64,000 bases of DNA from Paraburkholderia caribensis (GTDB lineage Bacteria > Pseudomonadota > Gammaproteobacteria > Burkholderiales > Burkholderiaceae). Every line of letters starts with the position of its first letter. Position 1 is the first letter of the stretch. The notes beneath the pieces were generated by a model. That model was not told where the DNA came from. It ran no database searches and worked only from the letters and a program-made list of their open reading frames with translations. Both the position numbers and the translations under genes were made by a program. Location: NCBI RefSeq assembly GCF_002902945.1, contig NZ_CP026101.1:2108001-2172000 (forward strand). The letters are read 5' to 3'. Of this stretch, positions 54,273 to 63,015 are shown one piece after another.

Positions 54273-56699
54273 ATGCGCTATTCAGTCGAAATCAAGAAAT
54301 TTCTGTATAGCCAGTACTTTTATGGCGGCTTGCGCATCGCAGTGGGCGTGTCGCTGCCCGCCGTCCTTTGCCTGATCGTCTTTCACAACCGCGAGCTCGG
54401 CTTCACGATCGCCACGGGTGCGCTCGGCGCGTGCGCCGTCGACATGCCCGGCCCGCTCAAATACAAGCACAACGAGATGCTCGCGTGCAGCGTGATCGGC
54501 TTTCTCGCCGCGCTCGCCACCGGGCTCGCGACCGTCAATCCCGTCGCGCTGTGGTGCACCGTCGTGCCGCTCACCTTCGTGCTGTCGCTGATCGTCGTCT
54601 ACGGCAACCGCTGGCCGCAGATCAGCTTCGCGACGCTCTTCATGATGGTCGTCACACTCGAAGAGCACTTCACGCCCATGCAGGCGCTCATCAACGCGTC
54701 GTGGATACTCGTGGGCGGACTGTGGTTCACGTACTGGTCCACCCTCGTGAGCCGCTGGATGATGTACCGGATCGAGCAGCAGGCGCTGGCAGAGAGCGTG
54801 TTCGCGCTCGCCGACTATCTGCTCGCGCGCGCGGACTTCTTCGACCTGGACAACGATCTCGACGAGTGCTACCGCAACCTGGTCGCGAAGCAGATCGCAG
54901 CCGTGGCCATGCAGGACGCCGCGCGCGACATCGTGCTGCGCAATCTGCCCAAGCTGAAAAGCGGCCGCTTGCCGCCGCGCCGCGCGACGCTCTTCAACCT
55001 GTTCATCCATACCGTCGATCTGCACGAGCAGTTCGTCGGCGCACATACCGACTATCCGCTCGTGCGCAATACGTTCGGCGGTTCTGACCTGCTGATCTTT
55101 TATCGCGACCTGATCCGCAAGGCGGCCGCGGACCTCGAAGACATCGGCCTCGCCGTGCTGCAAAACGAGCCGCCGCGCGCGCGGATCAACGTGAAGGCGG
55201 AGTTGCGCGCGATCGAATTCGAAATCGAGCAGATGCGCAAGCAGGACTTGCCGAAGAAAAATCCCGAAGCCTACTCGGCCGTCTCGGCCTCGTTCAGACG
55301 CGTCTGGAGCGCGACGCGGCTGATCGACCGGATGCGCAAGAACCTCGCGAACGAAGAAAGCACGAAGGAAACCGATCTGCGCATCGACCAGGCGCTGACG
55401 CGCTTCGTGTCGAGCCGCCGCGTGCCGTACGGCTCGATCTTCTCGAACCTGACGATGGCGTCGCCCAGCTTCCGGCATGCGTTGCGCATGACGATCGCCG
55501 TCGCGATCGGCTTCTGGCTCGGGCGCCTGTTGCCGCTCACCAATGCCTACTGGATCGTGATGACGACCGTCATCATTCTGAAGCCCGGTTACTCGCTGAC
55601 CAAGCAGCGCAATGGACAGCGTATCGTCGGCACGCTGATCGGCTGCGCGGCGAGCATCGCGCTCATCATGAGCGTGAAGGAACCACATATCCTCATCATC
55701 GTGATGTTCGCATGCATGGTGATGAGCTACAGCCTGCTGCTGTTCAACTACACGGCGAGTGTCGTGTTCACGTCGTCTTACGTGCTGCTGATGTTCCATC
55801 TGCTTGCGCCGGGCAGCCTGCATATCATCGGCGAGCGCGCGATCGACACGGTCGTCGGCTGCGCGATCGCGATCGCGGCGAGTCATCTGTTCCCGTACTG
55901 GGAATATCGGCTGATGGGCAAGCTCGTCAACGACATGATAGCGGCCATGCGCAGCTATCTGGAAGCAAGCTGGTGGTGGGGAGACAAGCCGGCCGCTTCC
56001 GTCATCGCGCCATCCGCGCTGACGGAAGCAGCGGCGCTGGCGCCCGCCGTGGCCGTCGCGGAGATTGCTGCGAGCGGCGTTGGCGGACTCATGGAAGCGT
56101 CCGGCAATGCAGTTGCGTCGGGATCAGCGGCGGGATCGGCTGCTTCCCCAGGCGTTGCTAACAGGACGTCCGCCCCGACGCCCGCCGCCGCTGCCGCCGC
56201 AAGCGCGCTCGACCGCGACTATCGATACCGCCTTGCGCGCAAGAACGTGCATGTCGCGTTCGCCAATCTCGGCCAGGCGTTTCAACGAATGATGCTCGAG
56301 CCCAAGTCCGCGCAAAAGTTCGTGCCGGAACTGAACGACCTGCTGGTGCGCTCTCACGTGCTCGCGTCGCAGATCACGGCGGTGGCGCCGTTGCTGCGCA
56401 CGTCGTCCCAGCAGATGGGCGGGCCGTCGCATCAGCCGCTGCAGCGCGCGCTGACGGTGATACGCGACAACCTTGCGAACGCCGAGGAAGGCGAGCCGCC
56501 TCCCGCCGACCAGGTGGACATTTCAAAGCAGTTGACGCGTGAACTCGACGCGATGGTGGTCGAAGCGGAGCGTTCGCCCGACTACACGCCCGATGCCGTG
56601 CATGATCTGAAACTGCTCGCGCATCAGTGCAAGCAGATGCTCGCCGCGTCGTTTCAGATCCGCAAGGATGCGGGTGTGATCCGCTTGCCCGAGAACTGA
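54273..56699 (+). CDS. FUSC-family inner-membrane transporter (fusaric-acid-resistance/YccS-like)
   Basis: 808 residues, starting MRYSVEIKKFLYSQYFYGGL. Two blocks of about five to six transmembrane helices (residues about 20-165 and 400-560) flank a cytoplasmic region of about 230 residues. This is the FUSC/ArAE layout, with KPGYSLTKQRNGQRIVGTLIGC in the second block. A Gly/Ala-rich linker (about 600-655) precedes the C-terminal helical domain. Related proteins export aromatic acids or fusaric acid together with HlyD partners, but none is adjacent here. It is divergent from recC. Confidence 0.9.
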   Translation: MRYSVEIKKFLYSQYFYGGLRIAVGVSLPAVLCLIVFHNRELGFTIATGALGACAVDMPGPLKYKHNEMLACSVIGFLAALATGLATVNPVALWCTVVPLTFVLSLIVVYGNRWPQISFATLFMMVVTLEEHFTPMQALINASWILVGGLWFTYWSTLVSRWMMYRIEQQALAESVFALADYLLARADFFDLDNDLDECYRNLVAKQIAAVAMQDAARDIVLRNLPKLKSGRLPPRRATLFNLFIHTVDLHEQFVGAHTDYPLVRNTFGGSDLLIFYRDLIRKAAADLEDIGLAVLQNEPPRARINVKAELRAIEFEIEQMRKQDLPKKNPEAYSAVSASFRRVWSATRLIDRMRKNLANEESTKETDLRIDQALTRFVSSRRVPYGSIFSNLTMASPSFRHALRMTIAVAIGFWLGRLLPLTNAYWIVMTTVIILKPGYSLTKQRNGQRIVGTLIGCAASIALIMSVKEPHILIIVMFACMVMSYSLLLFNYTASVVFTSSYVLLMFHLLAPGSLHIIGERAIDTVVGCAIAIAASHLFPYWEYRLMGKLVNDMIAAMRSYLEASWWWGDKPAASVIAPSALTEAAALAPAVAVAEIAASGVGGLMEASGNAVASGSAAGSAASPGVANRTSAPTPAAAAAASALDRDYRYRLARKNVHVAFANLGQAFQRMMLEPKSAQKFVPELNDLLVRSHVLASQITAVAPLLRTSSQQMGGPSHQPLQRALTVIRDNLANAEEGEPPPADQVDISKQLTRELDAMVVEAERSPDYTPDAVHDLKLLAHQCKQMLAASFQIRKDAGVIRLPEN

Positions 56700-56734
56700 G
56701 CGGGTTGACAAGCGAGTGAGTGAGCGGGTCGCGC

Positions 56735-56938
56735 TTACTGCGACGCACCCTTTGCCGCATTCACGGCAGCCGCCGCCGCGGAGGCCGCCGACGCCGTCGA
56801 ATCAGCGGGATTGTCGCGGTCGTACTCGCGCTTTTCGGAGATCGCGTTGTAGAGAATCGTCGCGATGACCAGCAACACGACAACGACGATAAACACTGCG
56901 ATGCCAAGCGTCGGGTTCTTCTTGCGCGGATCGTTCAT
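56735..56938 (-). CDS. Small single-span membrane protein
   Basis: 67 residues from ATG 56938 (MNDPRKKNPTLGIAVFIVVVVLLVIATILYN). One transmembrane helix at about residues 12-30, then a charged segment (AISEKREYDRDNPAD) and an Ala-rich tail ending KGASQ. No family recognised. The N-terminal Arg/Lys positive patch suggests the N-terminus is inside. It lies between a convergent FUSC gene and the Lrp-type gene upstream on the same strand. Confidence 0.65.
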   Translation of the reverse strand: MNDPRKKNPTLGIAVFIVVVVLLVIATILYNAISEKREYDRDNPADSTASAASAAAAAVNAAKGASQ

Positions 56939-57072
56939 GAGTCGGGCTCTGCTGGCAGGTGGATGCGGCAAAGCGGGCATTCTACGCCGAAGCACCTTGC
57001 ACGCGGCTTGCAGCCCGGCATGCGCGCGCGTTCACGGAACAGGCTCGCCGCGACGCCGGGCAAGCCGCCAAG

Positions 57073-57555
57073 CTAGCGGCTTTCCGCAACCACGGACGCC
57101 CGCACCGGCAACGCCGTCGAATACTTGATCTGTTCCATCGCGAAGCTGGAACTCACGTCGTAGAGCGGCACGGCGCGGATCAGTTGCTTGTAGACGCGGT
57201 CGTAATCGTCGATATCCGAGACGACGACACGCAGCAGATAGTCGGTCTCGCCGCTCATCCGGTAGACCTCGACCACTTCGGGAATGTCCTGCACCGCGCG
57301 CGTGAAATCCTGCGCCCAGGCTTCCGTGTGCTGGTTCGTGCGTACGGCGACGAACACCGTCGTGCCGACCCCGAGTTTGCGCGGATCGCACAGCGCGACT
57401 TGCGCACGGATCACGCCCGCTTCCTTGAGCCGCTGCACCCGTTTCCAGCATGGCGTTTGCGACAGGTTCACCCGTGCCGCGAGTTCGGCGATCGGCATCG
57501 TCGCGTCTTCCTGCAGGAGTTCGAGCAGCCGCCGATCAATGATGTCCATTCCCAT
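57073..57555 (-). CDS. Lrp/AsnC-family transcriptional regulator
   Basis: 160 residues (MGMDIIDRRLLELLQEDATMPI). N-terminal winged HTH (ELAARVNLSQTPCWKRVQRLKEAGVI) and the C-terminal RAM ligand-binding domain (TTVFVAVRTNQH, VVEVYRMSGETDYLLRVVVSDIDDYDRVY). It is divergent from a thiol dioxygenase gene, and a perfect Lrp-consensus site lies only 14 bases before its ATG, which suggests autoregulation. By analogy with E. coli DecR/YbaO, which responds to cysteine, the ligand may be a sulfur amino acid; this is inference. Confidence 0.93.
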   Translation of the reverse strand: MGMDIIDRRLLELLQEDATMPIAELAARVNLSQTPCWKRVQRLKEAGVIRAQVALCDPRKLGVGTTVFVAVRTNQHTEAWAQDFTRAVQDIPEVVEVYRMSGETDYLLRVVVSDIDDYDRVYKQLIRAVPLYDVSSSFAMEQIKYSTALPVRASVVAESR

Positions 57556-57568
57556 CTTTCCACCCAGA

Positions 57569-57583
57569 TAGAAAATTATTCTA
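57569..57583. promoter_or_regulatory. Lrp-type operator matching the full consensus
   Basis: The 15 bases TAGAAAATTATTCTA agree with every position of the classical Lrp consensus YAGHAWATTWTDCTR and form a 6-bp inverted repeat (with one more base each side, 57568-57584) around AATTA. It lies in the 132-base divergent spacer, 14 bases from the lrp-type ATG and about 104 bases before the dioxygenase ATG. Confidence 0.75.
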
Positions 57584-57636
57584 TTTCTCGTTGAGACGAG
57601 GGAATTATATGAAAACTCTTTCTCCGCGCAAATGGG

Positions 57637-57642
57637 TATAAA
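57637..57642 (+). promoter_or_regulatory. Candidate -10 for the thiol dioxygenase gene
   Basis: TATAAA, 45 bases before the dioxygenase ATG. The -35 region is poor (AACTCT with a 17-base spacer), which would fit a promoter that needs an activator bound at the upstream Lrp-type site about 70 bases from the predicted start. Confidence 0.45.
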
Positions 57643-57687
57643 TGAGGGCAGTCCCGACCTCGAAAAACAACGCCAGCGGAGCCTTCC

Positions 57688-58320
57688 ATGAACCCGTCAG
57701 CCGGCCTGATCACACGCGAATCCGCGTTGGCCGAAACCACTTCCGTCACCTGCGCCATGCCCGCTGCAGGTGCGATCTCACAACTGTGCGCGACGCTCGA
57801 CGCGGCTTTCGACGCCTGCGCCGGCACCGATGATCCGTCGCGGCACGCGGCCTTCGCGCGCGGCGTACGCGCGGCGCTTGCCGAAGCTGCCGCCGATGCC
57901 TCGCTGCTCACCGACGCGCAACGCGAAGGCGCCGCCGCCTGCTATCGCCGCCATCTGCTTGCCGCCGATCCGCAAGGCCGCTATGCAATCGCTGCGCTCG
58001 TCTGGATGCCCGGCCAGGCAAGCCCGGTTCACGCGCATCACACGTGGTGCGGTTACGCCGTGATCGATGGCGTGTTGACGGAAACCCTCTACCACTGGAA
58101 CGCGGACACCGGCTGCGCGACACCCGCGCGCGACCAGATGCGCGAGCCGGGCGCCGTGTCGTTCACGCGCTCGGGCCGCACCGGCGTCCATCGGCTCGGC
58201 AATTGCAGCAGCGGCACCGCCGTCTCGCTTCACATCTACGGCGTGCCCGGCGAACAGATCACGACCCACGTGAACGACATCGTGCGCGTCGCCGATAGCG
58301 TGCAGGCCGTTGCCGCCTGA
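57688..58320 (+). CDS. Cysteine dioxygenase-family (thiol dioxygenase) protein
   Basis: 210-residue cupin. Iron ligands are visible: H115 and H117 in SPVHAHHTWCGYAVIDG and H168 in GVHRLGNCS. C121 and Y184 (SLHIYG) are placed like the Cys-Tyr crosslink pair of cysteine dioxygenase. The substrate may be cysteine or 3-mercaptopropionate; sequence alone does not decide. GGAG lies before the ATG at 57688. It is divergent from an Lrp-type gene with a shared operator. Ends at a bidirectional terminator. Confidence 0.88.
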   Translation: MNPSAGLITRESALAETTSVTCAMPAAGAISQLCATLDAAFDACAGTDDPSRHAAFARGVRAALAEAAADASLLTDAQREGAAACYRRHLLAADPQGRYAIAALVWMPGQASPVHAHHTWCGYAVIDGVLTETLYHWNADTGCATPARDQMREPGAVSFTRSGRTGVHRLGNCSSGTAVSLHIYGVPGEQITTHVNDIVRVADSVQAVAA

Positions 58321-58352
58321 ACGCCGCGTCGTTCTCGTGGTACGCATCAAAC

Positions 58353-58386
58353 GAAAGGCGTCACGCTGGAATGCGTGACGCCTTTC
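58353..58386. terminator. Bidirectional terminator between the dioxygenase and mscS-type genes
   Basis: A 14-bp perfect stem (58353-58366 with 58373-58386, loop TGGAAT) between two convergent genes. Short A3/T3 tracts lie at the stem ends, so termination may be modest in both directions. Confidence 0.7.
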
Positions 58387-58408
58387 TCGCCAGAACCTTC
58401 CTTCTCTG

Positions 58409-61039
58409 TCACGTCTTTCCGCCGTCGCCCGCCGTTGGAATCTGCGGCGGCACGGCGGCCGTTTGCCCCGTCGACGGCGGCGCCGGACGCGGCTCGTGCG
58501 ACACGTCGCGCGCGGGCGGCATCGGGCCGCCCTTCTTCGGCCTGAACGGCGCCGTCGTGCCCATTGTCGTGCCCGTCGCGGACTCGCGCGCGTGGTCCGC
58601 GCGGTGCGCGTGCTCTTCGTCCCGCAACATCTCGCCCACTTCGTCGCCGCTCGACGTATGCACGCGCATCTGCGGCACGGGAATCTCGATACCCGCTTCG
58701 TCCATCTTGCGCTTCAGACGCAGGTTGAAAGCGCGCGCCACGCTCCACTGCTGCAGCGGCCGGGTTTTGATCTGTCCTTTGACGACCATCCAGTTCGGGT
58801 CGAAGCGGTCGAGCCCCCACACTTCGACGGGGCCGAGCATCTCGCGCCGGTAACGGAAATCGGCCATCAGGTCCGCGCCGACGGCACGGATCAGTTGCGT
58901 CACCTCGTCGACATCGGCGGAAAACGGCACGCGCACTTCGAACACCGCATAGGCGAAATCGCGCGACAGGTTCTTCACGATCTTGATCTGCGAGAACGGT
59001 ATGGCGTGGATCGCGCCCTGGCCGTCGCGCAGCCGCACGGTGCGGATCGACAGATACTCGACCGTGCCCGCGTGTCCGCCGTCGATGTCGATCCAGTCGC
59101 CGACCGAGATCGTGTCTTCGATGATGATGAACAGGCCCGTGATCAGATCGCTCACCAGCGACTGCGCGCCGAAGCCGATCGCCAGACCGATCACGCCCGC
59201 ACCCGCGAGCAGCGGTGTCACGTTGATGCCGAGATTGGCCGCCGTGACGATGCCCGCGATGGTCAGGATCGAGACGAGCACCACGTTGCGCACCAGCGGC
59301 AGCATCGTGCGCGCACGCATGCTCGGGTTCTTCGACTTGTTGCGCGGACCGCTCGGGTTGACGGCTTCCTGGATCGCCGTGTCGATCAGAATCCATACGA
59401 GCCACGACACGAACACCGTGATCAGGATCGCCGTCAGCGCGTGCGCGATGCCGCGCGCCGTGACGCTTTCTTCGATGATCTGCGCGAGCGACACGTCCCA
59501 CAGGCGCGACGCGAATTCGAAATACGCCAGCCAGACGAACAGCGTGATCAGCGTGCCCGCGAAACGCAACAGCCGCGTCAGATAGGGCGAACGGCGCCGG
59601 CGGCGCGTATTGCGCGGGCGCGTCACGCGCAGCACGATGGCCGACAGGAAGAACGCCAGCACCAGCAACAATGCCGTCACGACGGAAATCTGCAACACGT
59701 TCTCGCCGCTGCCGATACCGCCGATCGTCGCGATCACGGAAGCGGTCGCCAGCACGAGCATCGGCACGTGCCAGAGCGACGCGAGCACTTCGAAGCCGTC
59801 GGTAGCGGCCTTGTGATCGTGCCGCTGTTCGTAAGCGCGATTGCGGATCAGATGCGCGACGGGACGGCGAAACGCGAGCGCGAAGTACGCGGTCAACACC
59901 GCCGCCGTCATGTTCGAGACGGTCGACACCAGCGCCGCGAGATTCGTCCCGAGTTCATGCGCGACGTCGTAATTGACGGCGGCATCGCCGAGCGCGCTGC
60001 AGATGCCGATCGCGAACAACGGCCGGCGCGCCTGCTCGATCAGCGCGCGCACGGCGGCGCGTCGATGGCCCGAGCCGAACAGCGAGAACATGATCAGGCA
60101 GATCGCCGAGAACACGGCGCCCGCGACGATCGCATACGCGATCACCATCGCGATCGTGCGGCCGAGCGAATCGGGCATCGAGCGCACGAACATCAGCGCG
60201 GCGACGAACGCGACGATCCACGGCCCGACGCGGCGCAGCGCGAAGATCAGCAGTTCACGCGTGGTGGGATTCGGATCGAGCCGCACGACGATGCCAAAGC
60301 GCGCGTGAATCCTGCGCTGCAGGTAAATCAGACCCGCCGCGCACGCGCCCCACCCCGCCAGCACGGCGATCATGTTCAGCAGCACGCGGCCGAAGTGCTC
60401 GCGCCCCTGGCTCGTGACGATCGTATAGATTTCGTTGCCCGCCGCGTTGAAGCGGCCGGACCAATAGTTGAGCGGCGAGCGTCCCTGCTGCACGTCGGTT
60501 TCGAACGATGCAATGCCCGCAGCGATCGCACCGAGCAGACCGGCGCTAGACGGTGCGCTGGCGGACACGGGCGGCCCGACCGTCTTCGTCGCGTCGCGCA
60601 GCTTTTTCAGCTGCGTGACGAGCGCGGTGCGCTGGCGGTCGCTGTCGAGCGTCGTGATCACGCTGTCGAGCGATTTCTCCAGCTCGGCCTGGCTGGCAGG
60701 CGACGGCGCCGATGCCGCATCCGCCGCCGACGCGCCCGACGCGGGCGCCGCCGTCGAAACCGTCGCGCTATTGATCAGGCTTTGCAGCGCGGGAATCATC
60801 GGCGTGCCCGTCGCCGCGCCCGCGGCGCGTGCGGTGCCCGGCACGCCGAGACACGCGCCAGCAAGCGCGAGGCACAGGCACAGACATAAGGCGGACACGA
60901 GTCCGCCCGACCGCGCCCGGCGGCATGCTCCGGCGCGTGAAAAAATTTGGGAAAAAGCACGAAAAACAGCGTCAATCGCCAGAAGCCCGCCGGATGACGG
61001 CGCAGCCTGCGATTCACGCCGCGCGAGGCATGACTTCAT
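58409..61039 (-). CDS. Large mechanosensitive channel of the MscS family
   Basis: 876 residues. A long N-terminal leader with a signal-like helix (LVSALCLCLCLALAGACLG near 48-66) is followed by a periplasmic helical domain (DKSLDSV-type, about 110-190). About ten transmembrane helices come next, then the MscS core: AGAGVIGLAIGFGAQSLVSDLITGLFIIIEDTISVGDWI with the pore helix and the beta domain. The C-terminus is a Pro/Arg/Lys-rich tail. It resembles the MscM/YnaI-like large channels that relieve osmotic stress. The start could be later than 61039; the leader before residue 30 looks non-homologous. Confidence 0.88.
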   Translation of the reverse strand: MKSCLARRESQAAPSSGGLLAIDAVFRAFSQIFSRAGACRRARSGGLVSALCLCLCLALAGACLGVPGTARAAGAATGTPMIPALQSLINSATVSTAAPASGASAADAASAPSPASQAELEKSLDSVITTLDSDRQRTALVTQLKKLRDATKTVGPPVSASAPSSAGLLGAIAAGIASFETDVQQGRSPLNYWSGRFNAAGNEIYTIVTSQGREHFGRVLLNMIAVLAGWGACAAGLIYLQRRIHARFGIVVRLDPNPTTRELLIFALRRVGPWIVAFVAALMFVRSMPDSLGRTIAMVIAYAIVAGAVFSAICLIMFSLFGSGHRRAAVRALIEQARRPLFAIGICSALGDAAVNYDVAHELGTNLAALVSTVSNMTAAVLTAYFALAFRRPVAHLIRNRAYEQRHDHKAATDGFEVLASLWHVPMLVLATASVIATIGGIGSGENVLQISVVTALLLVLAFFLSAIVLRVTRPRNTRRRRRSPYLTRLLRFAGTLITLFVWLAYFEFASRLWDVSLAQIIEESVTARGIAHALTAILITVFVSWLVWILIDTAIQEAVNPSGPRNKSKNPSMRARTMLPLVRNVVLVSILTIAGIVTAANLGINVTPLLAGAGVIGLAIGFGAQSLVSDLITGLFIIIEDTISVGDWIDIDGGHAGTVEYLSIRTVRLRDGQGAIHAIPFSQIKIVKNLSRDFAYAVFEVRVPFSADVDEVTQLIRAVGADLMADFRYRREMLGPVEVWGLDRFDPNWMVVKGQIKTRPLQQWSVARAFNLRLKRKMDEAGIEIPVPQMRVHTSSGDEVGEMLRDEEHAHRADHARESATGTTMGTTAPFRPKKGGPMPPARDVSHEPRPAPPSTGQTAAVPPQIPTAGDGGKT

Positions 61040-61222
61040 GGCAATCCGTGACTTTTATGCAAGCAATCTGCATGGGAACGGGAGACGCCAAGTTTAGCGG
61101 GTGTCGTCGAGGGAAAGCTCCCCGATGCGTAACCGAATGTTAGTGCACTTGCGCGGCGGCGCGACAGTCGCTCATGCGCGCCGCGCGGCGGATGCGCGGC
61201 GCCCGGCGACGTTTCGAAGCCC

Positions 61223-61870
61223 TCAGTATGCGACAGTCGCAAGCTGATGAACGAAACGGCCCTGCTCCAGCTCGTCGACGAACGCAACGGCGTAGTCTTC
61301 CGCCGAAATGCTGCTGTTGCCCTGCGCATCGACGATCAGCGCGTTGGCACCCGTGCGGAACGTGCCTTTGCGCTCGCCCGGCGCGATCAGCGCGGCGGGC
61401 GCGAAGAACGTCCAGTCGAGATCGCTGGCGGCACGCAGGATGGGGAGAACGTCGCGGTGCGCCAGCGCGATCGCTTTGTAGGCATCCGGAAAGCCTTCCG
61501 TGTCGACCAGTTGCTTGCCGGGCGCCACTTCGAGCGAACCCGCGCCGCCCACTACGACCAGACGTTTGATCCCCGCCGCGCGCGTGCCTTCGACCAGCGC
61601 GCGGGTCGCCTTGTCGATCTGCGCGAGATTGTCCTGCGGCGGCGCATACGCGCTCGCGACGACATCGTGTCCGCGCGCCCCGGCCGCGACGCTCGCCGCG
61701 TCCGTCACGTCGGCCTGCGCAGCTTTCAGGTTCGCGACATCGGCAGGTGCGCGCCCGGGATTGCGCGAGAAAGCCGTCACCTGATGCCCGCGCCGCGCCG
61801 CTTCCGCCGCGATGCGCGAGCCGATCATGCCCGTTGCGCCGAACAGCGCGATCTTCAGTGTCTTGCTCAT
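61223..61870 (-). CDS. NmrA-like NAD(P)-binding oxidoreductase
   Basis: 215 residues (MSKTLKIALFGATGMIGSRIAAEA). The Rossmann glycine motif GATGMIG is at residues 11-17, and VTAFSRNPGR is the typical second strand for NADP. The YxxxK of classical SDRs is replaced by the NmrA-like variant (DAYKAIALAHRDVLPILRAASDLDWTFF). Close relatives are YwnB-type reductases. It lies directly downstream of an Rrf2 regulator gene and has the same palindrome upstream (22 bases before the ATG), so it is very probably the main target of that regulator. Confidence 0.9.
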   Translation of the reverse strand: MSKTLKIALFGATGMIGSRIAAEAARRGHQVTAFSRNPGRAPADVANLKAAQADVTDAASVAAGARGHDVVASAYAPPQDNLAQIDKATRALVEGTRAAGIKRLVVVGGAGSLEVAPGKQLVDTEGFPDAYKAIALAHRDVLPILRAASDLDWTFFAPAALIAPGERKGTFRTGANALIVDAQGNSSISAEDYAVAFVDELEQGRFVHQLATVAY

Positions 61871-61891
61871 GTCAATGTTCCTTCCGCTTAA

Positions 61892-61912
61892 ATGTAACTA
61901 TGTTGATTACAT
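61892..61912. promoter_or_regulatory. Rrf2-type operator upstream of the oxidoreductase gene
   Basis: A palindrome with half-sites ATGTAA (61892-61897) and TTACAT (61907-61912) separated by nine bases. Read in the same orientation it shares the core TGTAACTATGWTGATTACA with the copy at 62506-62526 upstream of the rrf2 gene. Confidence 0.75.
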
Positions 61913-61985
61913 ATTTGTTTAAAAAAATCGGGGCGATGCCCCGCACTTCATGCTTGATGCTTCGTGCTACGACTGCGTTCAGCGC

Positions 61986-62444
61986 TCACCCCGTCGCGGC
62001 TTTGCGCTTGCGTTCGCGCGCCCGTTCCGCGCGCACGACGTCGGCCGTCGCGTCGGCCAGCGTGCGCGACGCCAGCGACGCTTCGAGCGCCTGTTGTGCA
62101 TCGCCGATGATGCCCGTCAGCACCGTCTGGATGTTGCGCCCGACCATGCACGCGGGATTCGGCGTCTCGCGATGCATGGCGAACAGTTGCGCATCGTCGA
62201 CGGCGCGGTAGATGTCGAGCAGCGTGATGTCCTCGGGCTCGCCCGCCAGCAGCGCCCCACCGCCCGCGCCCAGTTGCGACGTGGTGAGGCCCGCTTCCGC
62301 GAGCATCGCCAGCAGACGCCGGATCAGCACGGGATTCGTGTTCACGCTTCCCGCGATCATGTCCGACGACAACGGCACGCCTTCCTGCAACGACAGCAGG
62401 GCGAGCACATGAACCGCAAAGGCAAATCGGCTACTCGTATTCAC
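61986..62444 (-). CDS. Rrf2-family transcriptional regulator
   Basis: 152 residues (MNTSSRFAFAVHVLALLSLQEG). Winged helix with SSDMIAGSVNTNPVLIRRLLAMLAEAGLTTSQLGAGGGALLAGEPEDITLLDIYRAV, typical of Rrf2. Only one cysteine is in the effector region (NPACMVGRN), so it lacks the three-cysteine iron-sulfur site of IscR/NsrR. It is closer to YwnA-like members that sense by other means, perhaps a redox-active single cysteine. It sits upstream of the NmrA-like gene; both carry the same operator upstream. Confidence 0.9.
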   Translation of the reverse strand: MNTSSRFAFAVHVLALLSLQEGVPLSSDMIAGSVNTNPVLIRRLLAMLAEAGLTTSQLGAGGGALLAGEPEDITLLDIYRAVDDAQLFAMHRETPNPACMVGRNIQTVLTGIIGDAQQALEASLASRTLADATADVVRAERARERKRKAATG

Positions 62445-62505
62445 AACGCTAGATCATCCGATGCGCATCAGACGCGCGAATCCCATCGCATCAGCCGGCG
62501 GCGAT

Positions 62506-62526
62506 GTGTAATCATCATAGTTACAC
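62506..62526. promoter_or_regulatory. Rrf2-type operator upstream of rrf2 gene
   Basis: A palindrome with half-sites GTGTAA (62506-62511) and TTACAC (62521-62526) separated by nine bases, 62 bases before the rrf2 ATG. It is the reverse-orientation copy of the palindrome at 61892-61912, with only three differences over 21 bases. Confidence 0.75.
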
Positions 62527-62550
62527 TTCACACGCCGGTCAAGCGCGGGC

Positions 62551-63015
62551 TTATTTGTCCATCTGTTTCTGGGCGTCGCTGGATTCGGTGGGCGCGGATT
62601 GCGCGCTGGTCGTCGATGCCTCGTTGGACCATTGCTGCAGCTTGCGTCCCGCCGTTTCAAGTCCTGCGCCCGTCGAGCCCATCGCCTTGTTGACAGCAGC
62701 GTTGGTCGCGCTGGCAGCGTTGTCCAGATTGGCTCTCGCCTGCGACGCGAGCGCGTTCGGGTCGAGGTTGATCGACGGGCCGGATGCGGCCGCGTCGAGA
62801 TTCTGTTGCGCCGTGGCCTTCGCGGCGTCGACCTGCTGACCGACATAGCTTGCAGCCTGGTCAAGCTTCTGACCGGCCTGCTGGGAAAGATCGTTGAGCT
62901 TCGTCGACGCCTGACCCGCCGATGCATCGTTTTTCTGGCAGGCGGCAAGGCCAGCGAGCAGCATGACAGCAAAGGCAGTAGTACGGACGAGCGGATGGCG
63001 TGAGAGTGGTTTCAT
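62551..63015 (-). CDS. Ala/Gln-rich lipoprotein with coiled-coil-like repeats
   Basis: 154 residues (MKPLSRHPLVRTTAFAVMLLAGLAAC). Lipobox LAAC at Cys26. The mature part is helical and low in complexity, with repeated patterns such as KLNDLSQQAGQKLDQAASYVGQQVDAAKATAQQNLDAAAS, like amphipathic helical repeats. No family recognised. Its ATG overlaps the stop of the upstream acetyltransferase gene by four bases, so the two are co-transcribed. Confidence 0.75.
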   Translation of the reverse strand: MKPLSRHPLVRTTAFAVMLLAGLAACQKNDASAGQASTKLNDLSQQAGQKLDQAASYVGQQVDAAKATAQQNLDAAASGPSINLDPNALASQARANLDNAASATNAAVNKAMGSTGAGLETAGRKLQQWSNEASTTSAQSAPTESSDAQKQMDK

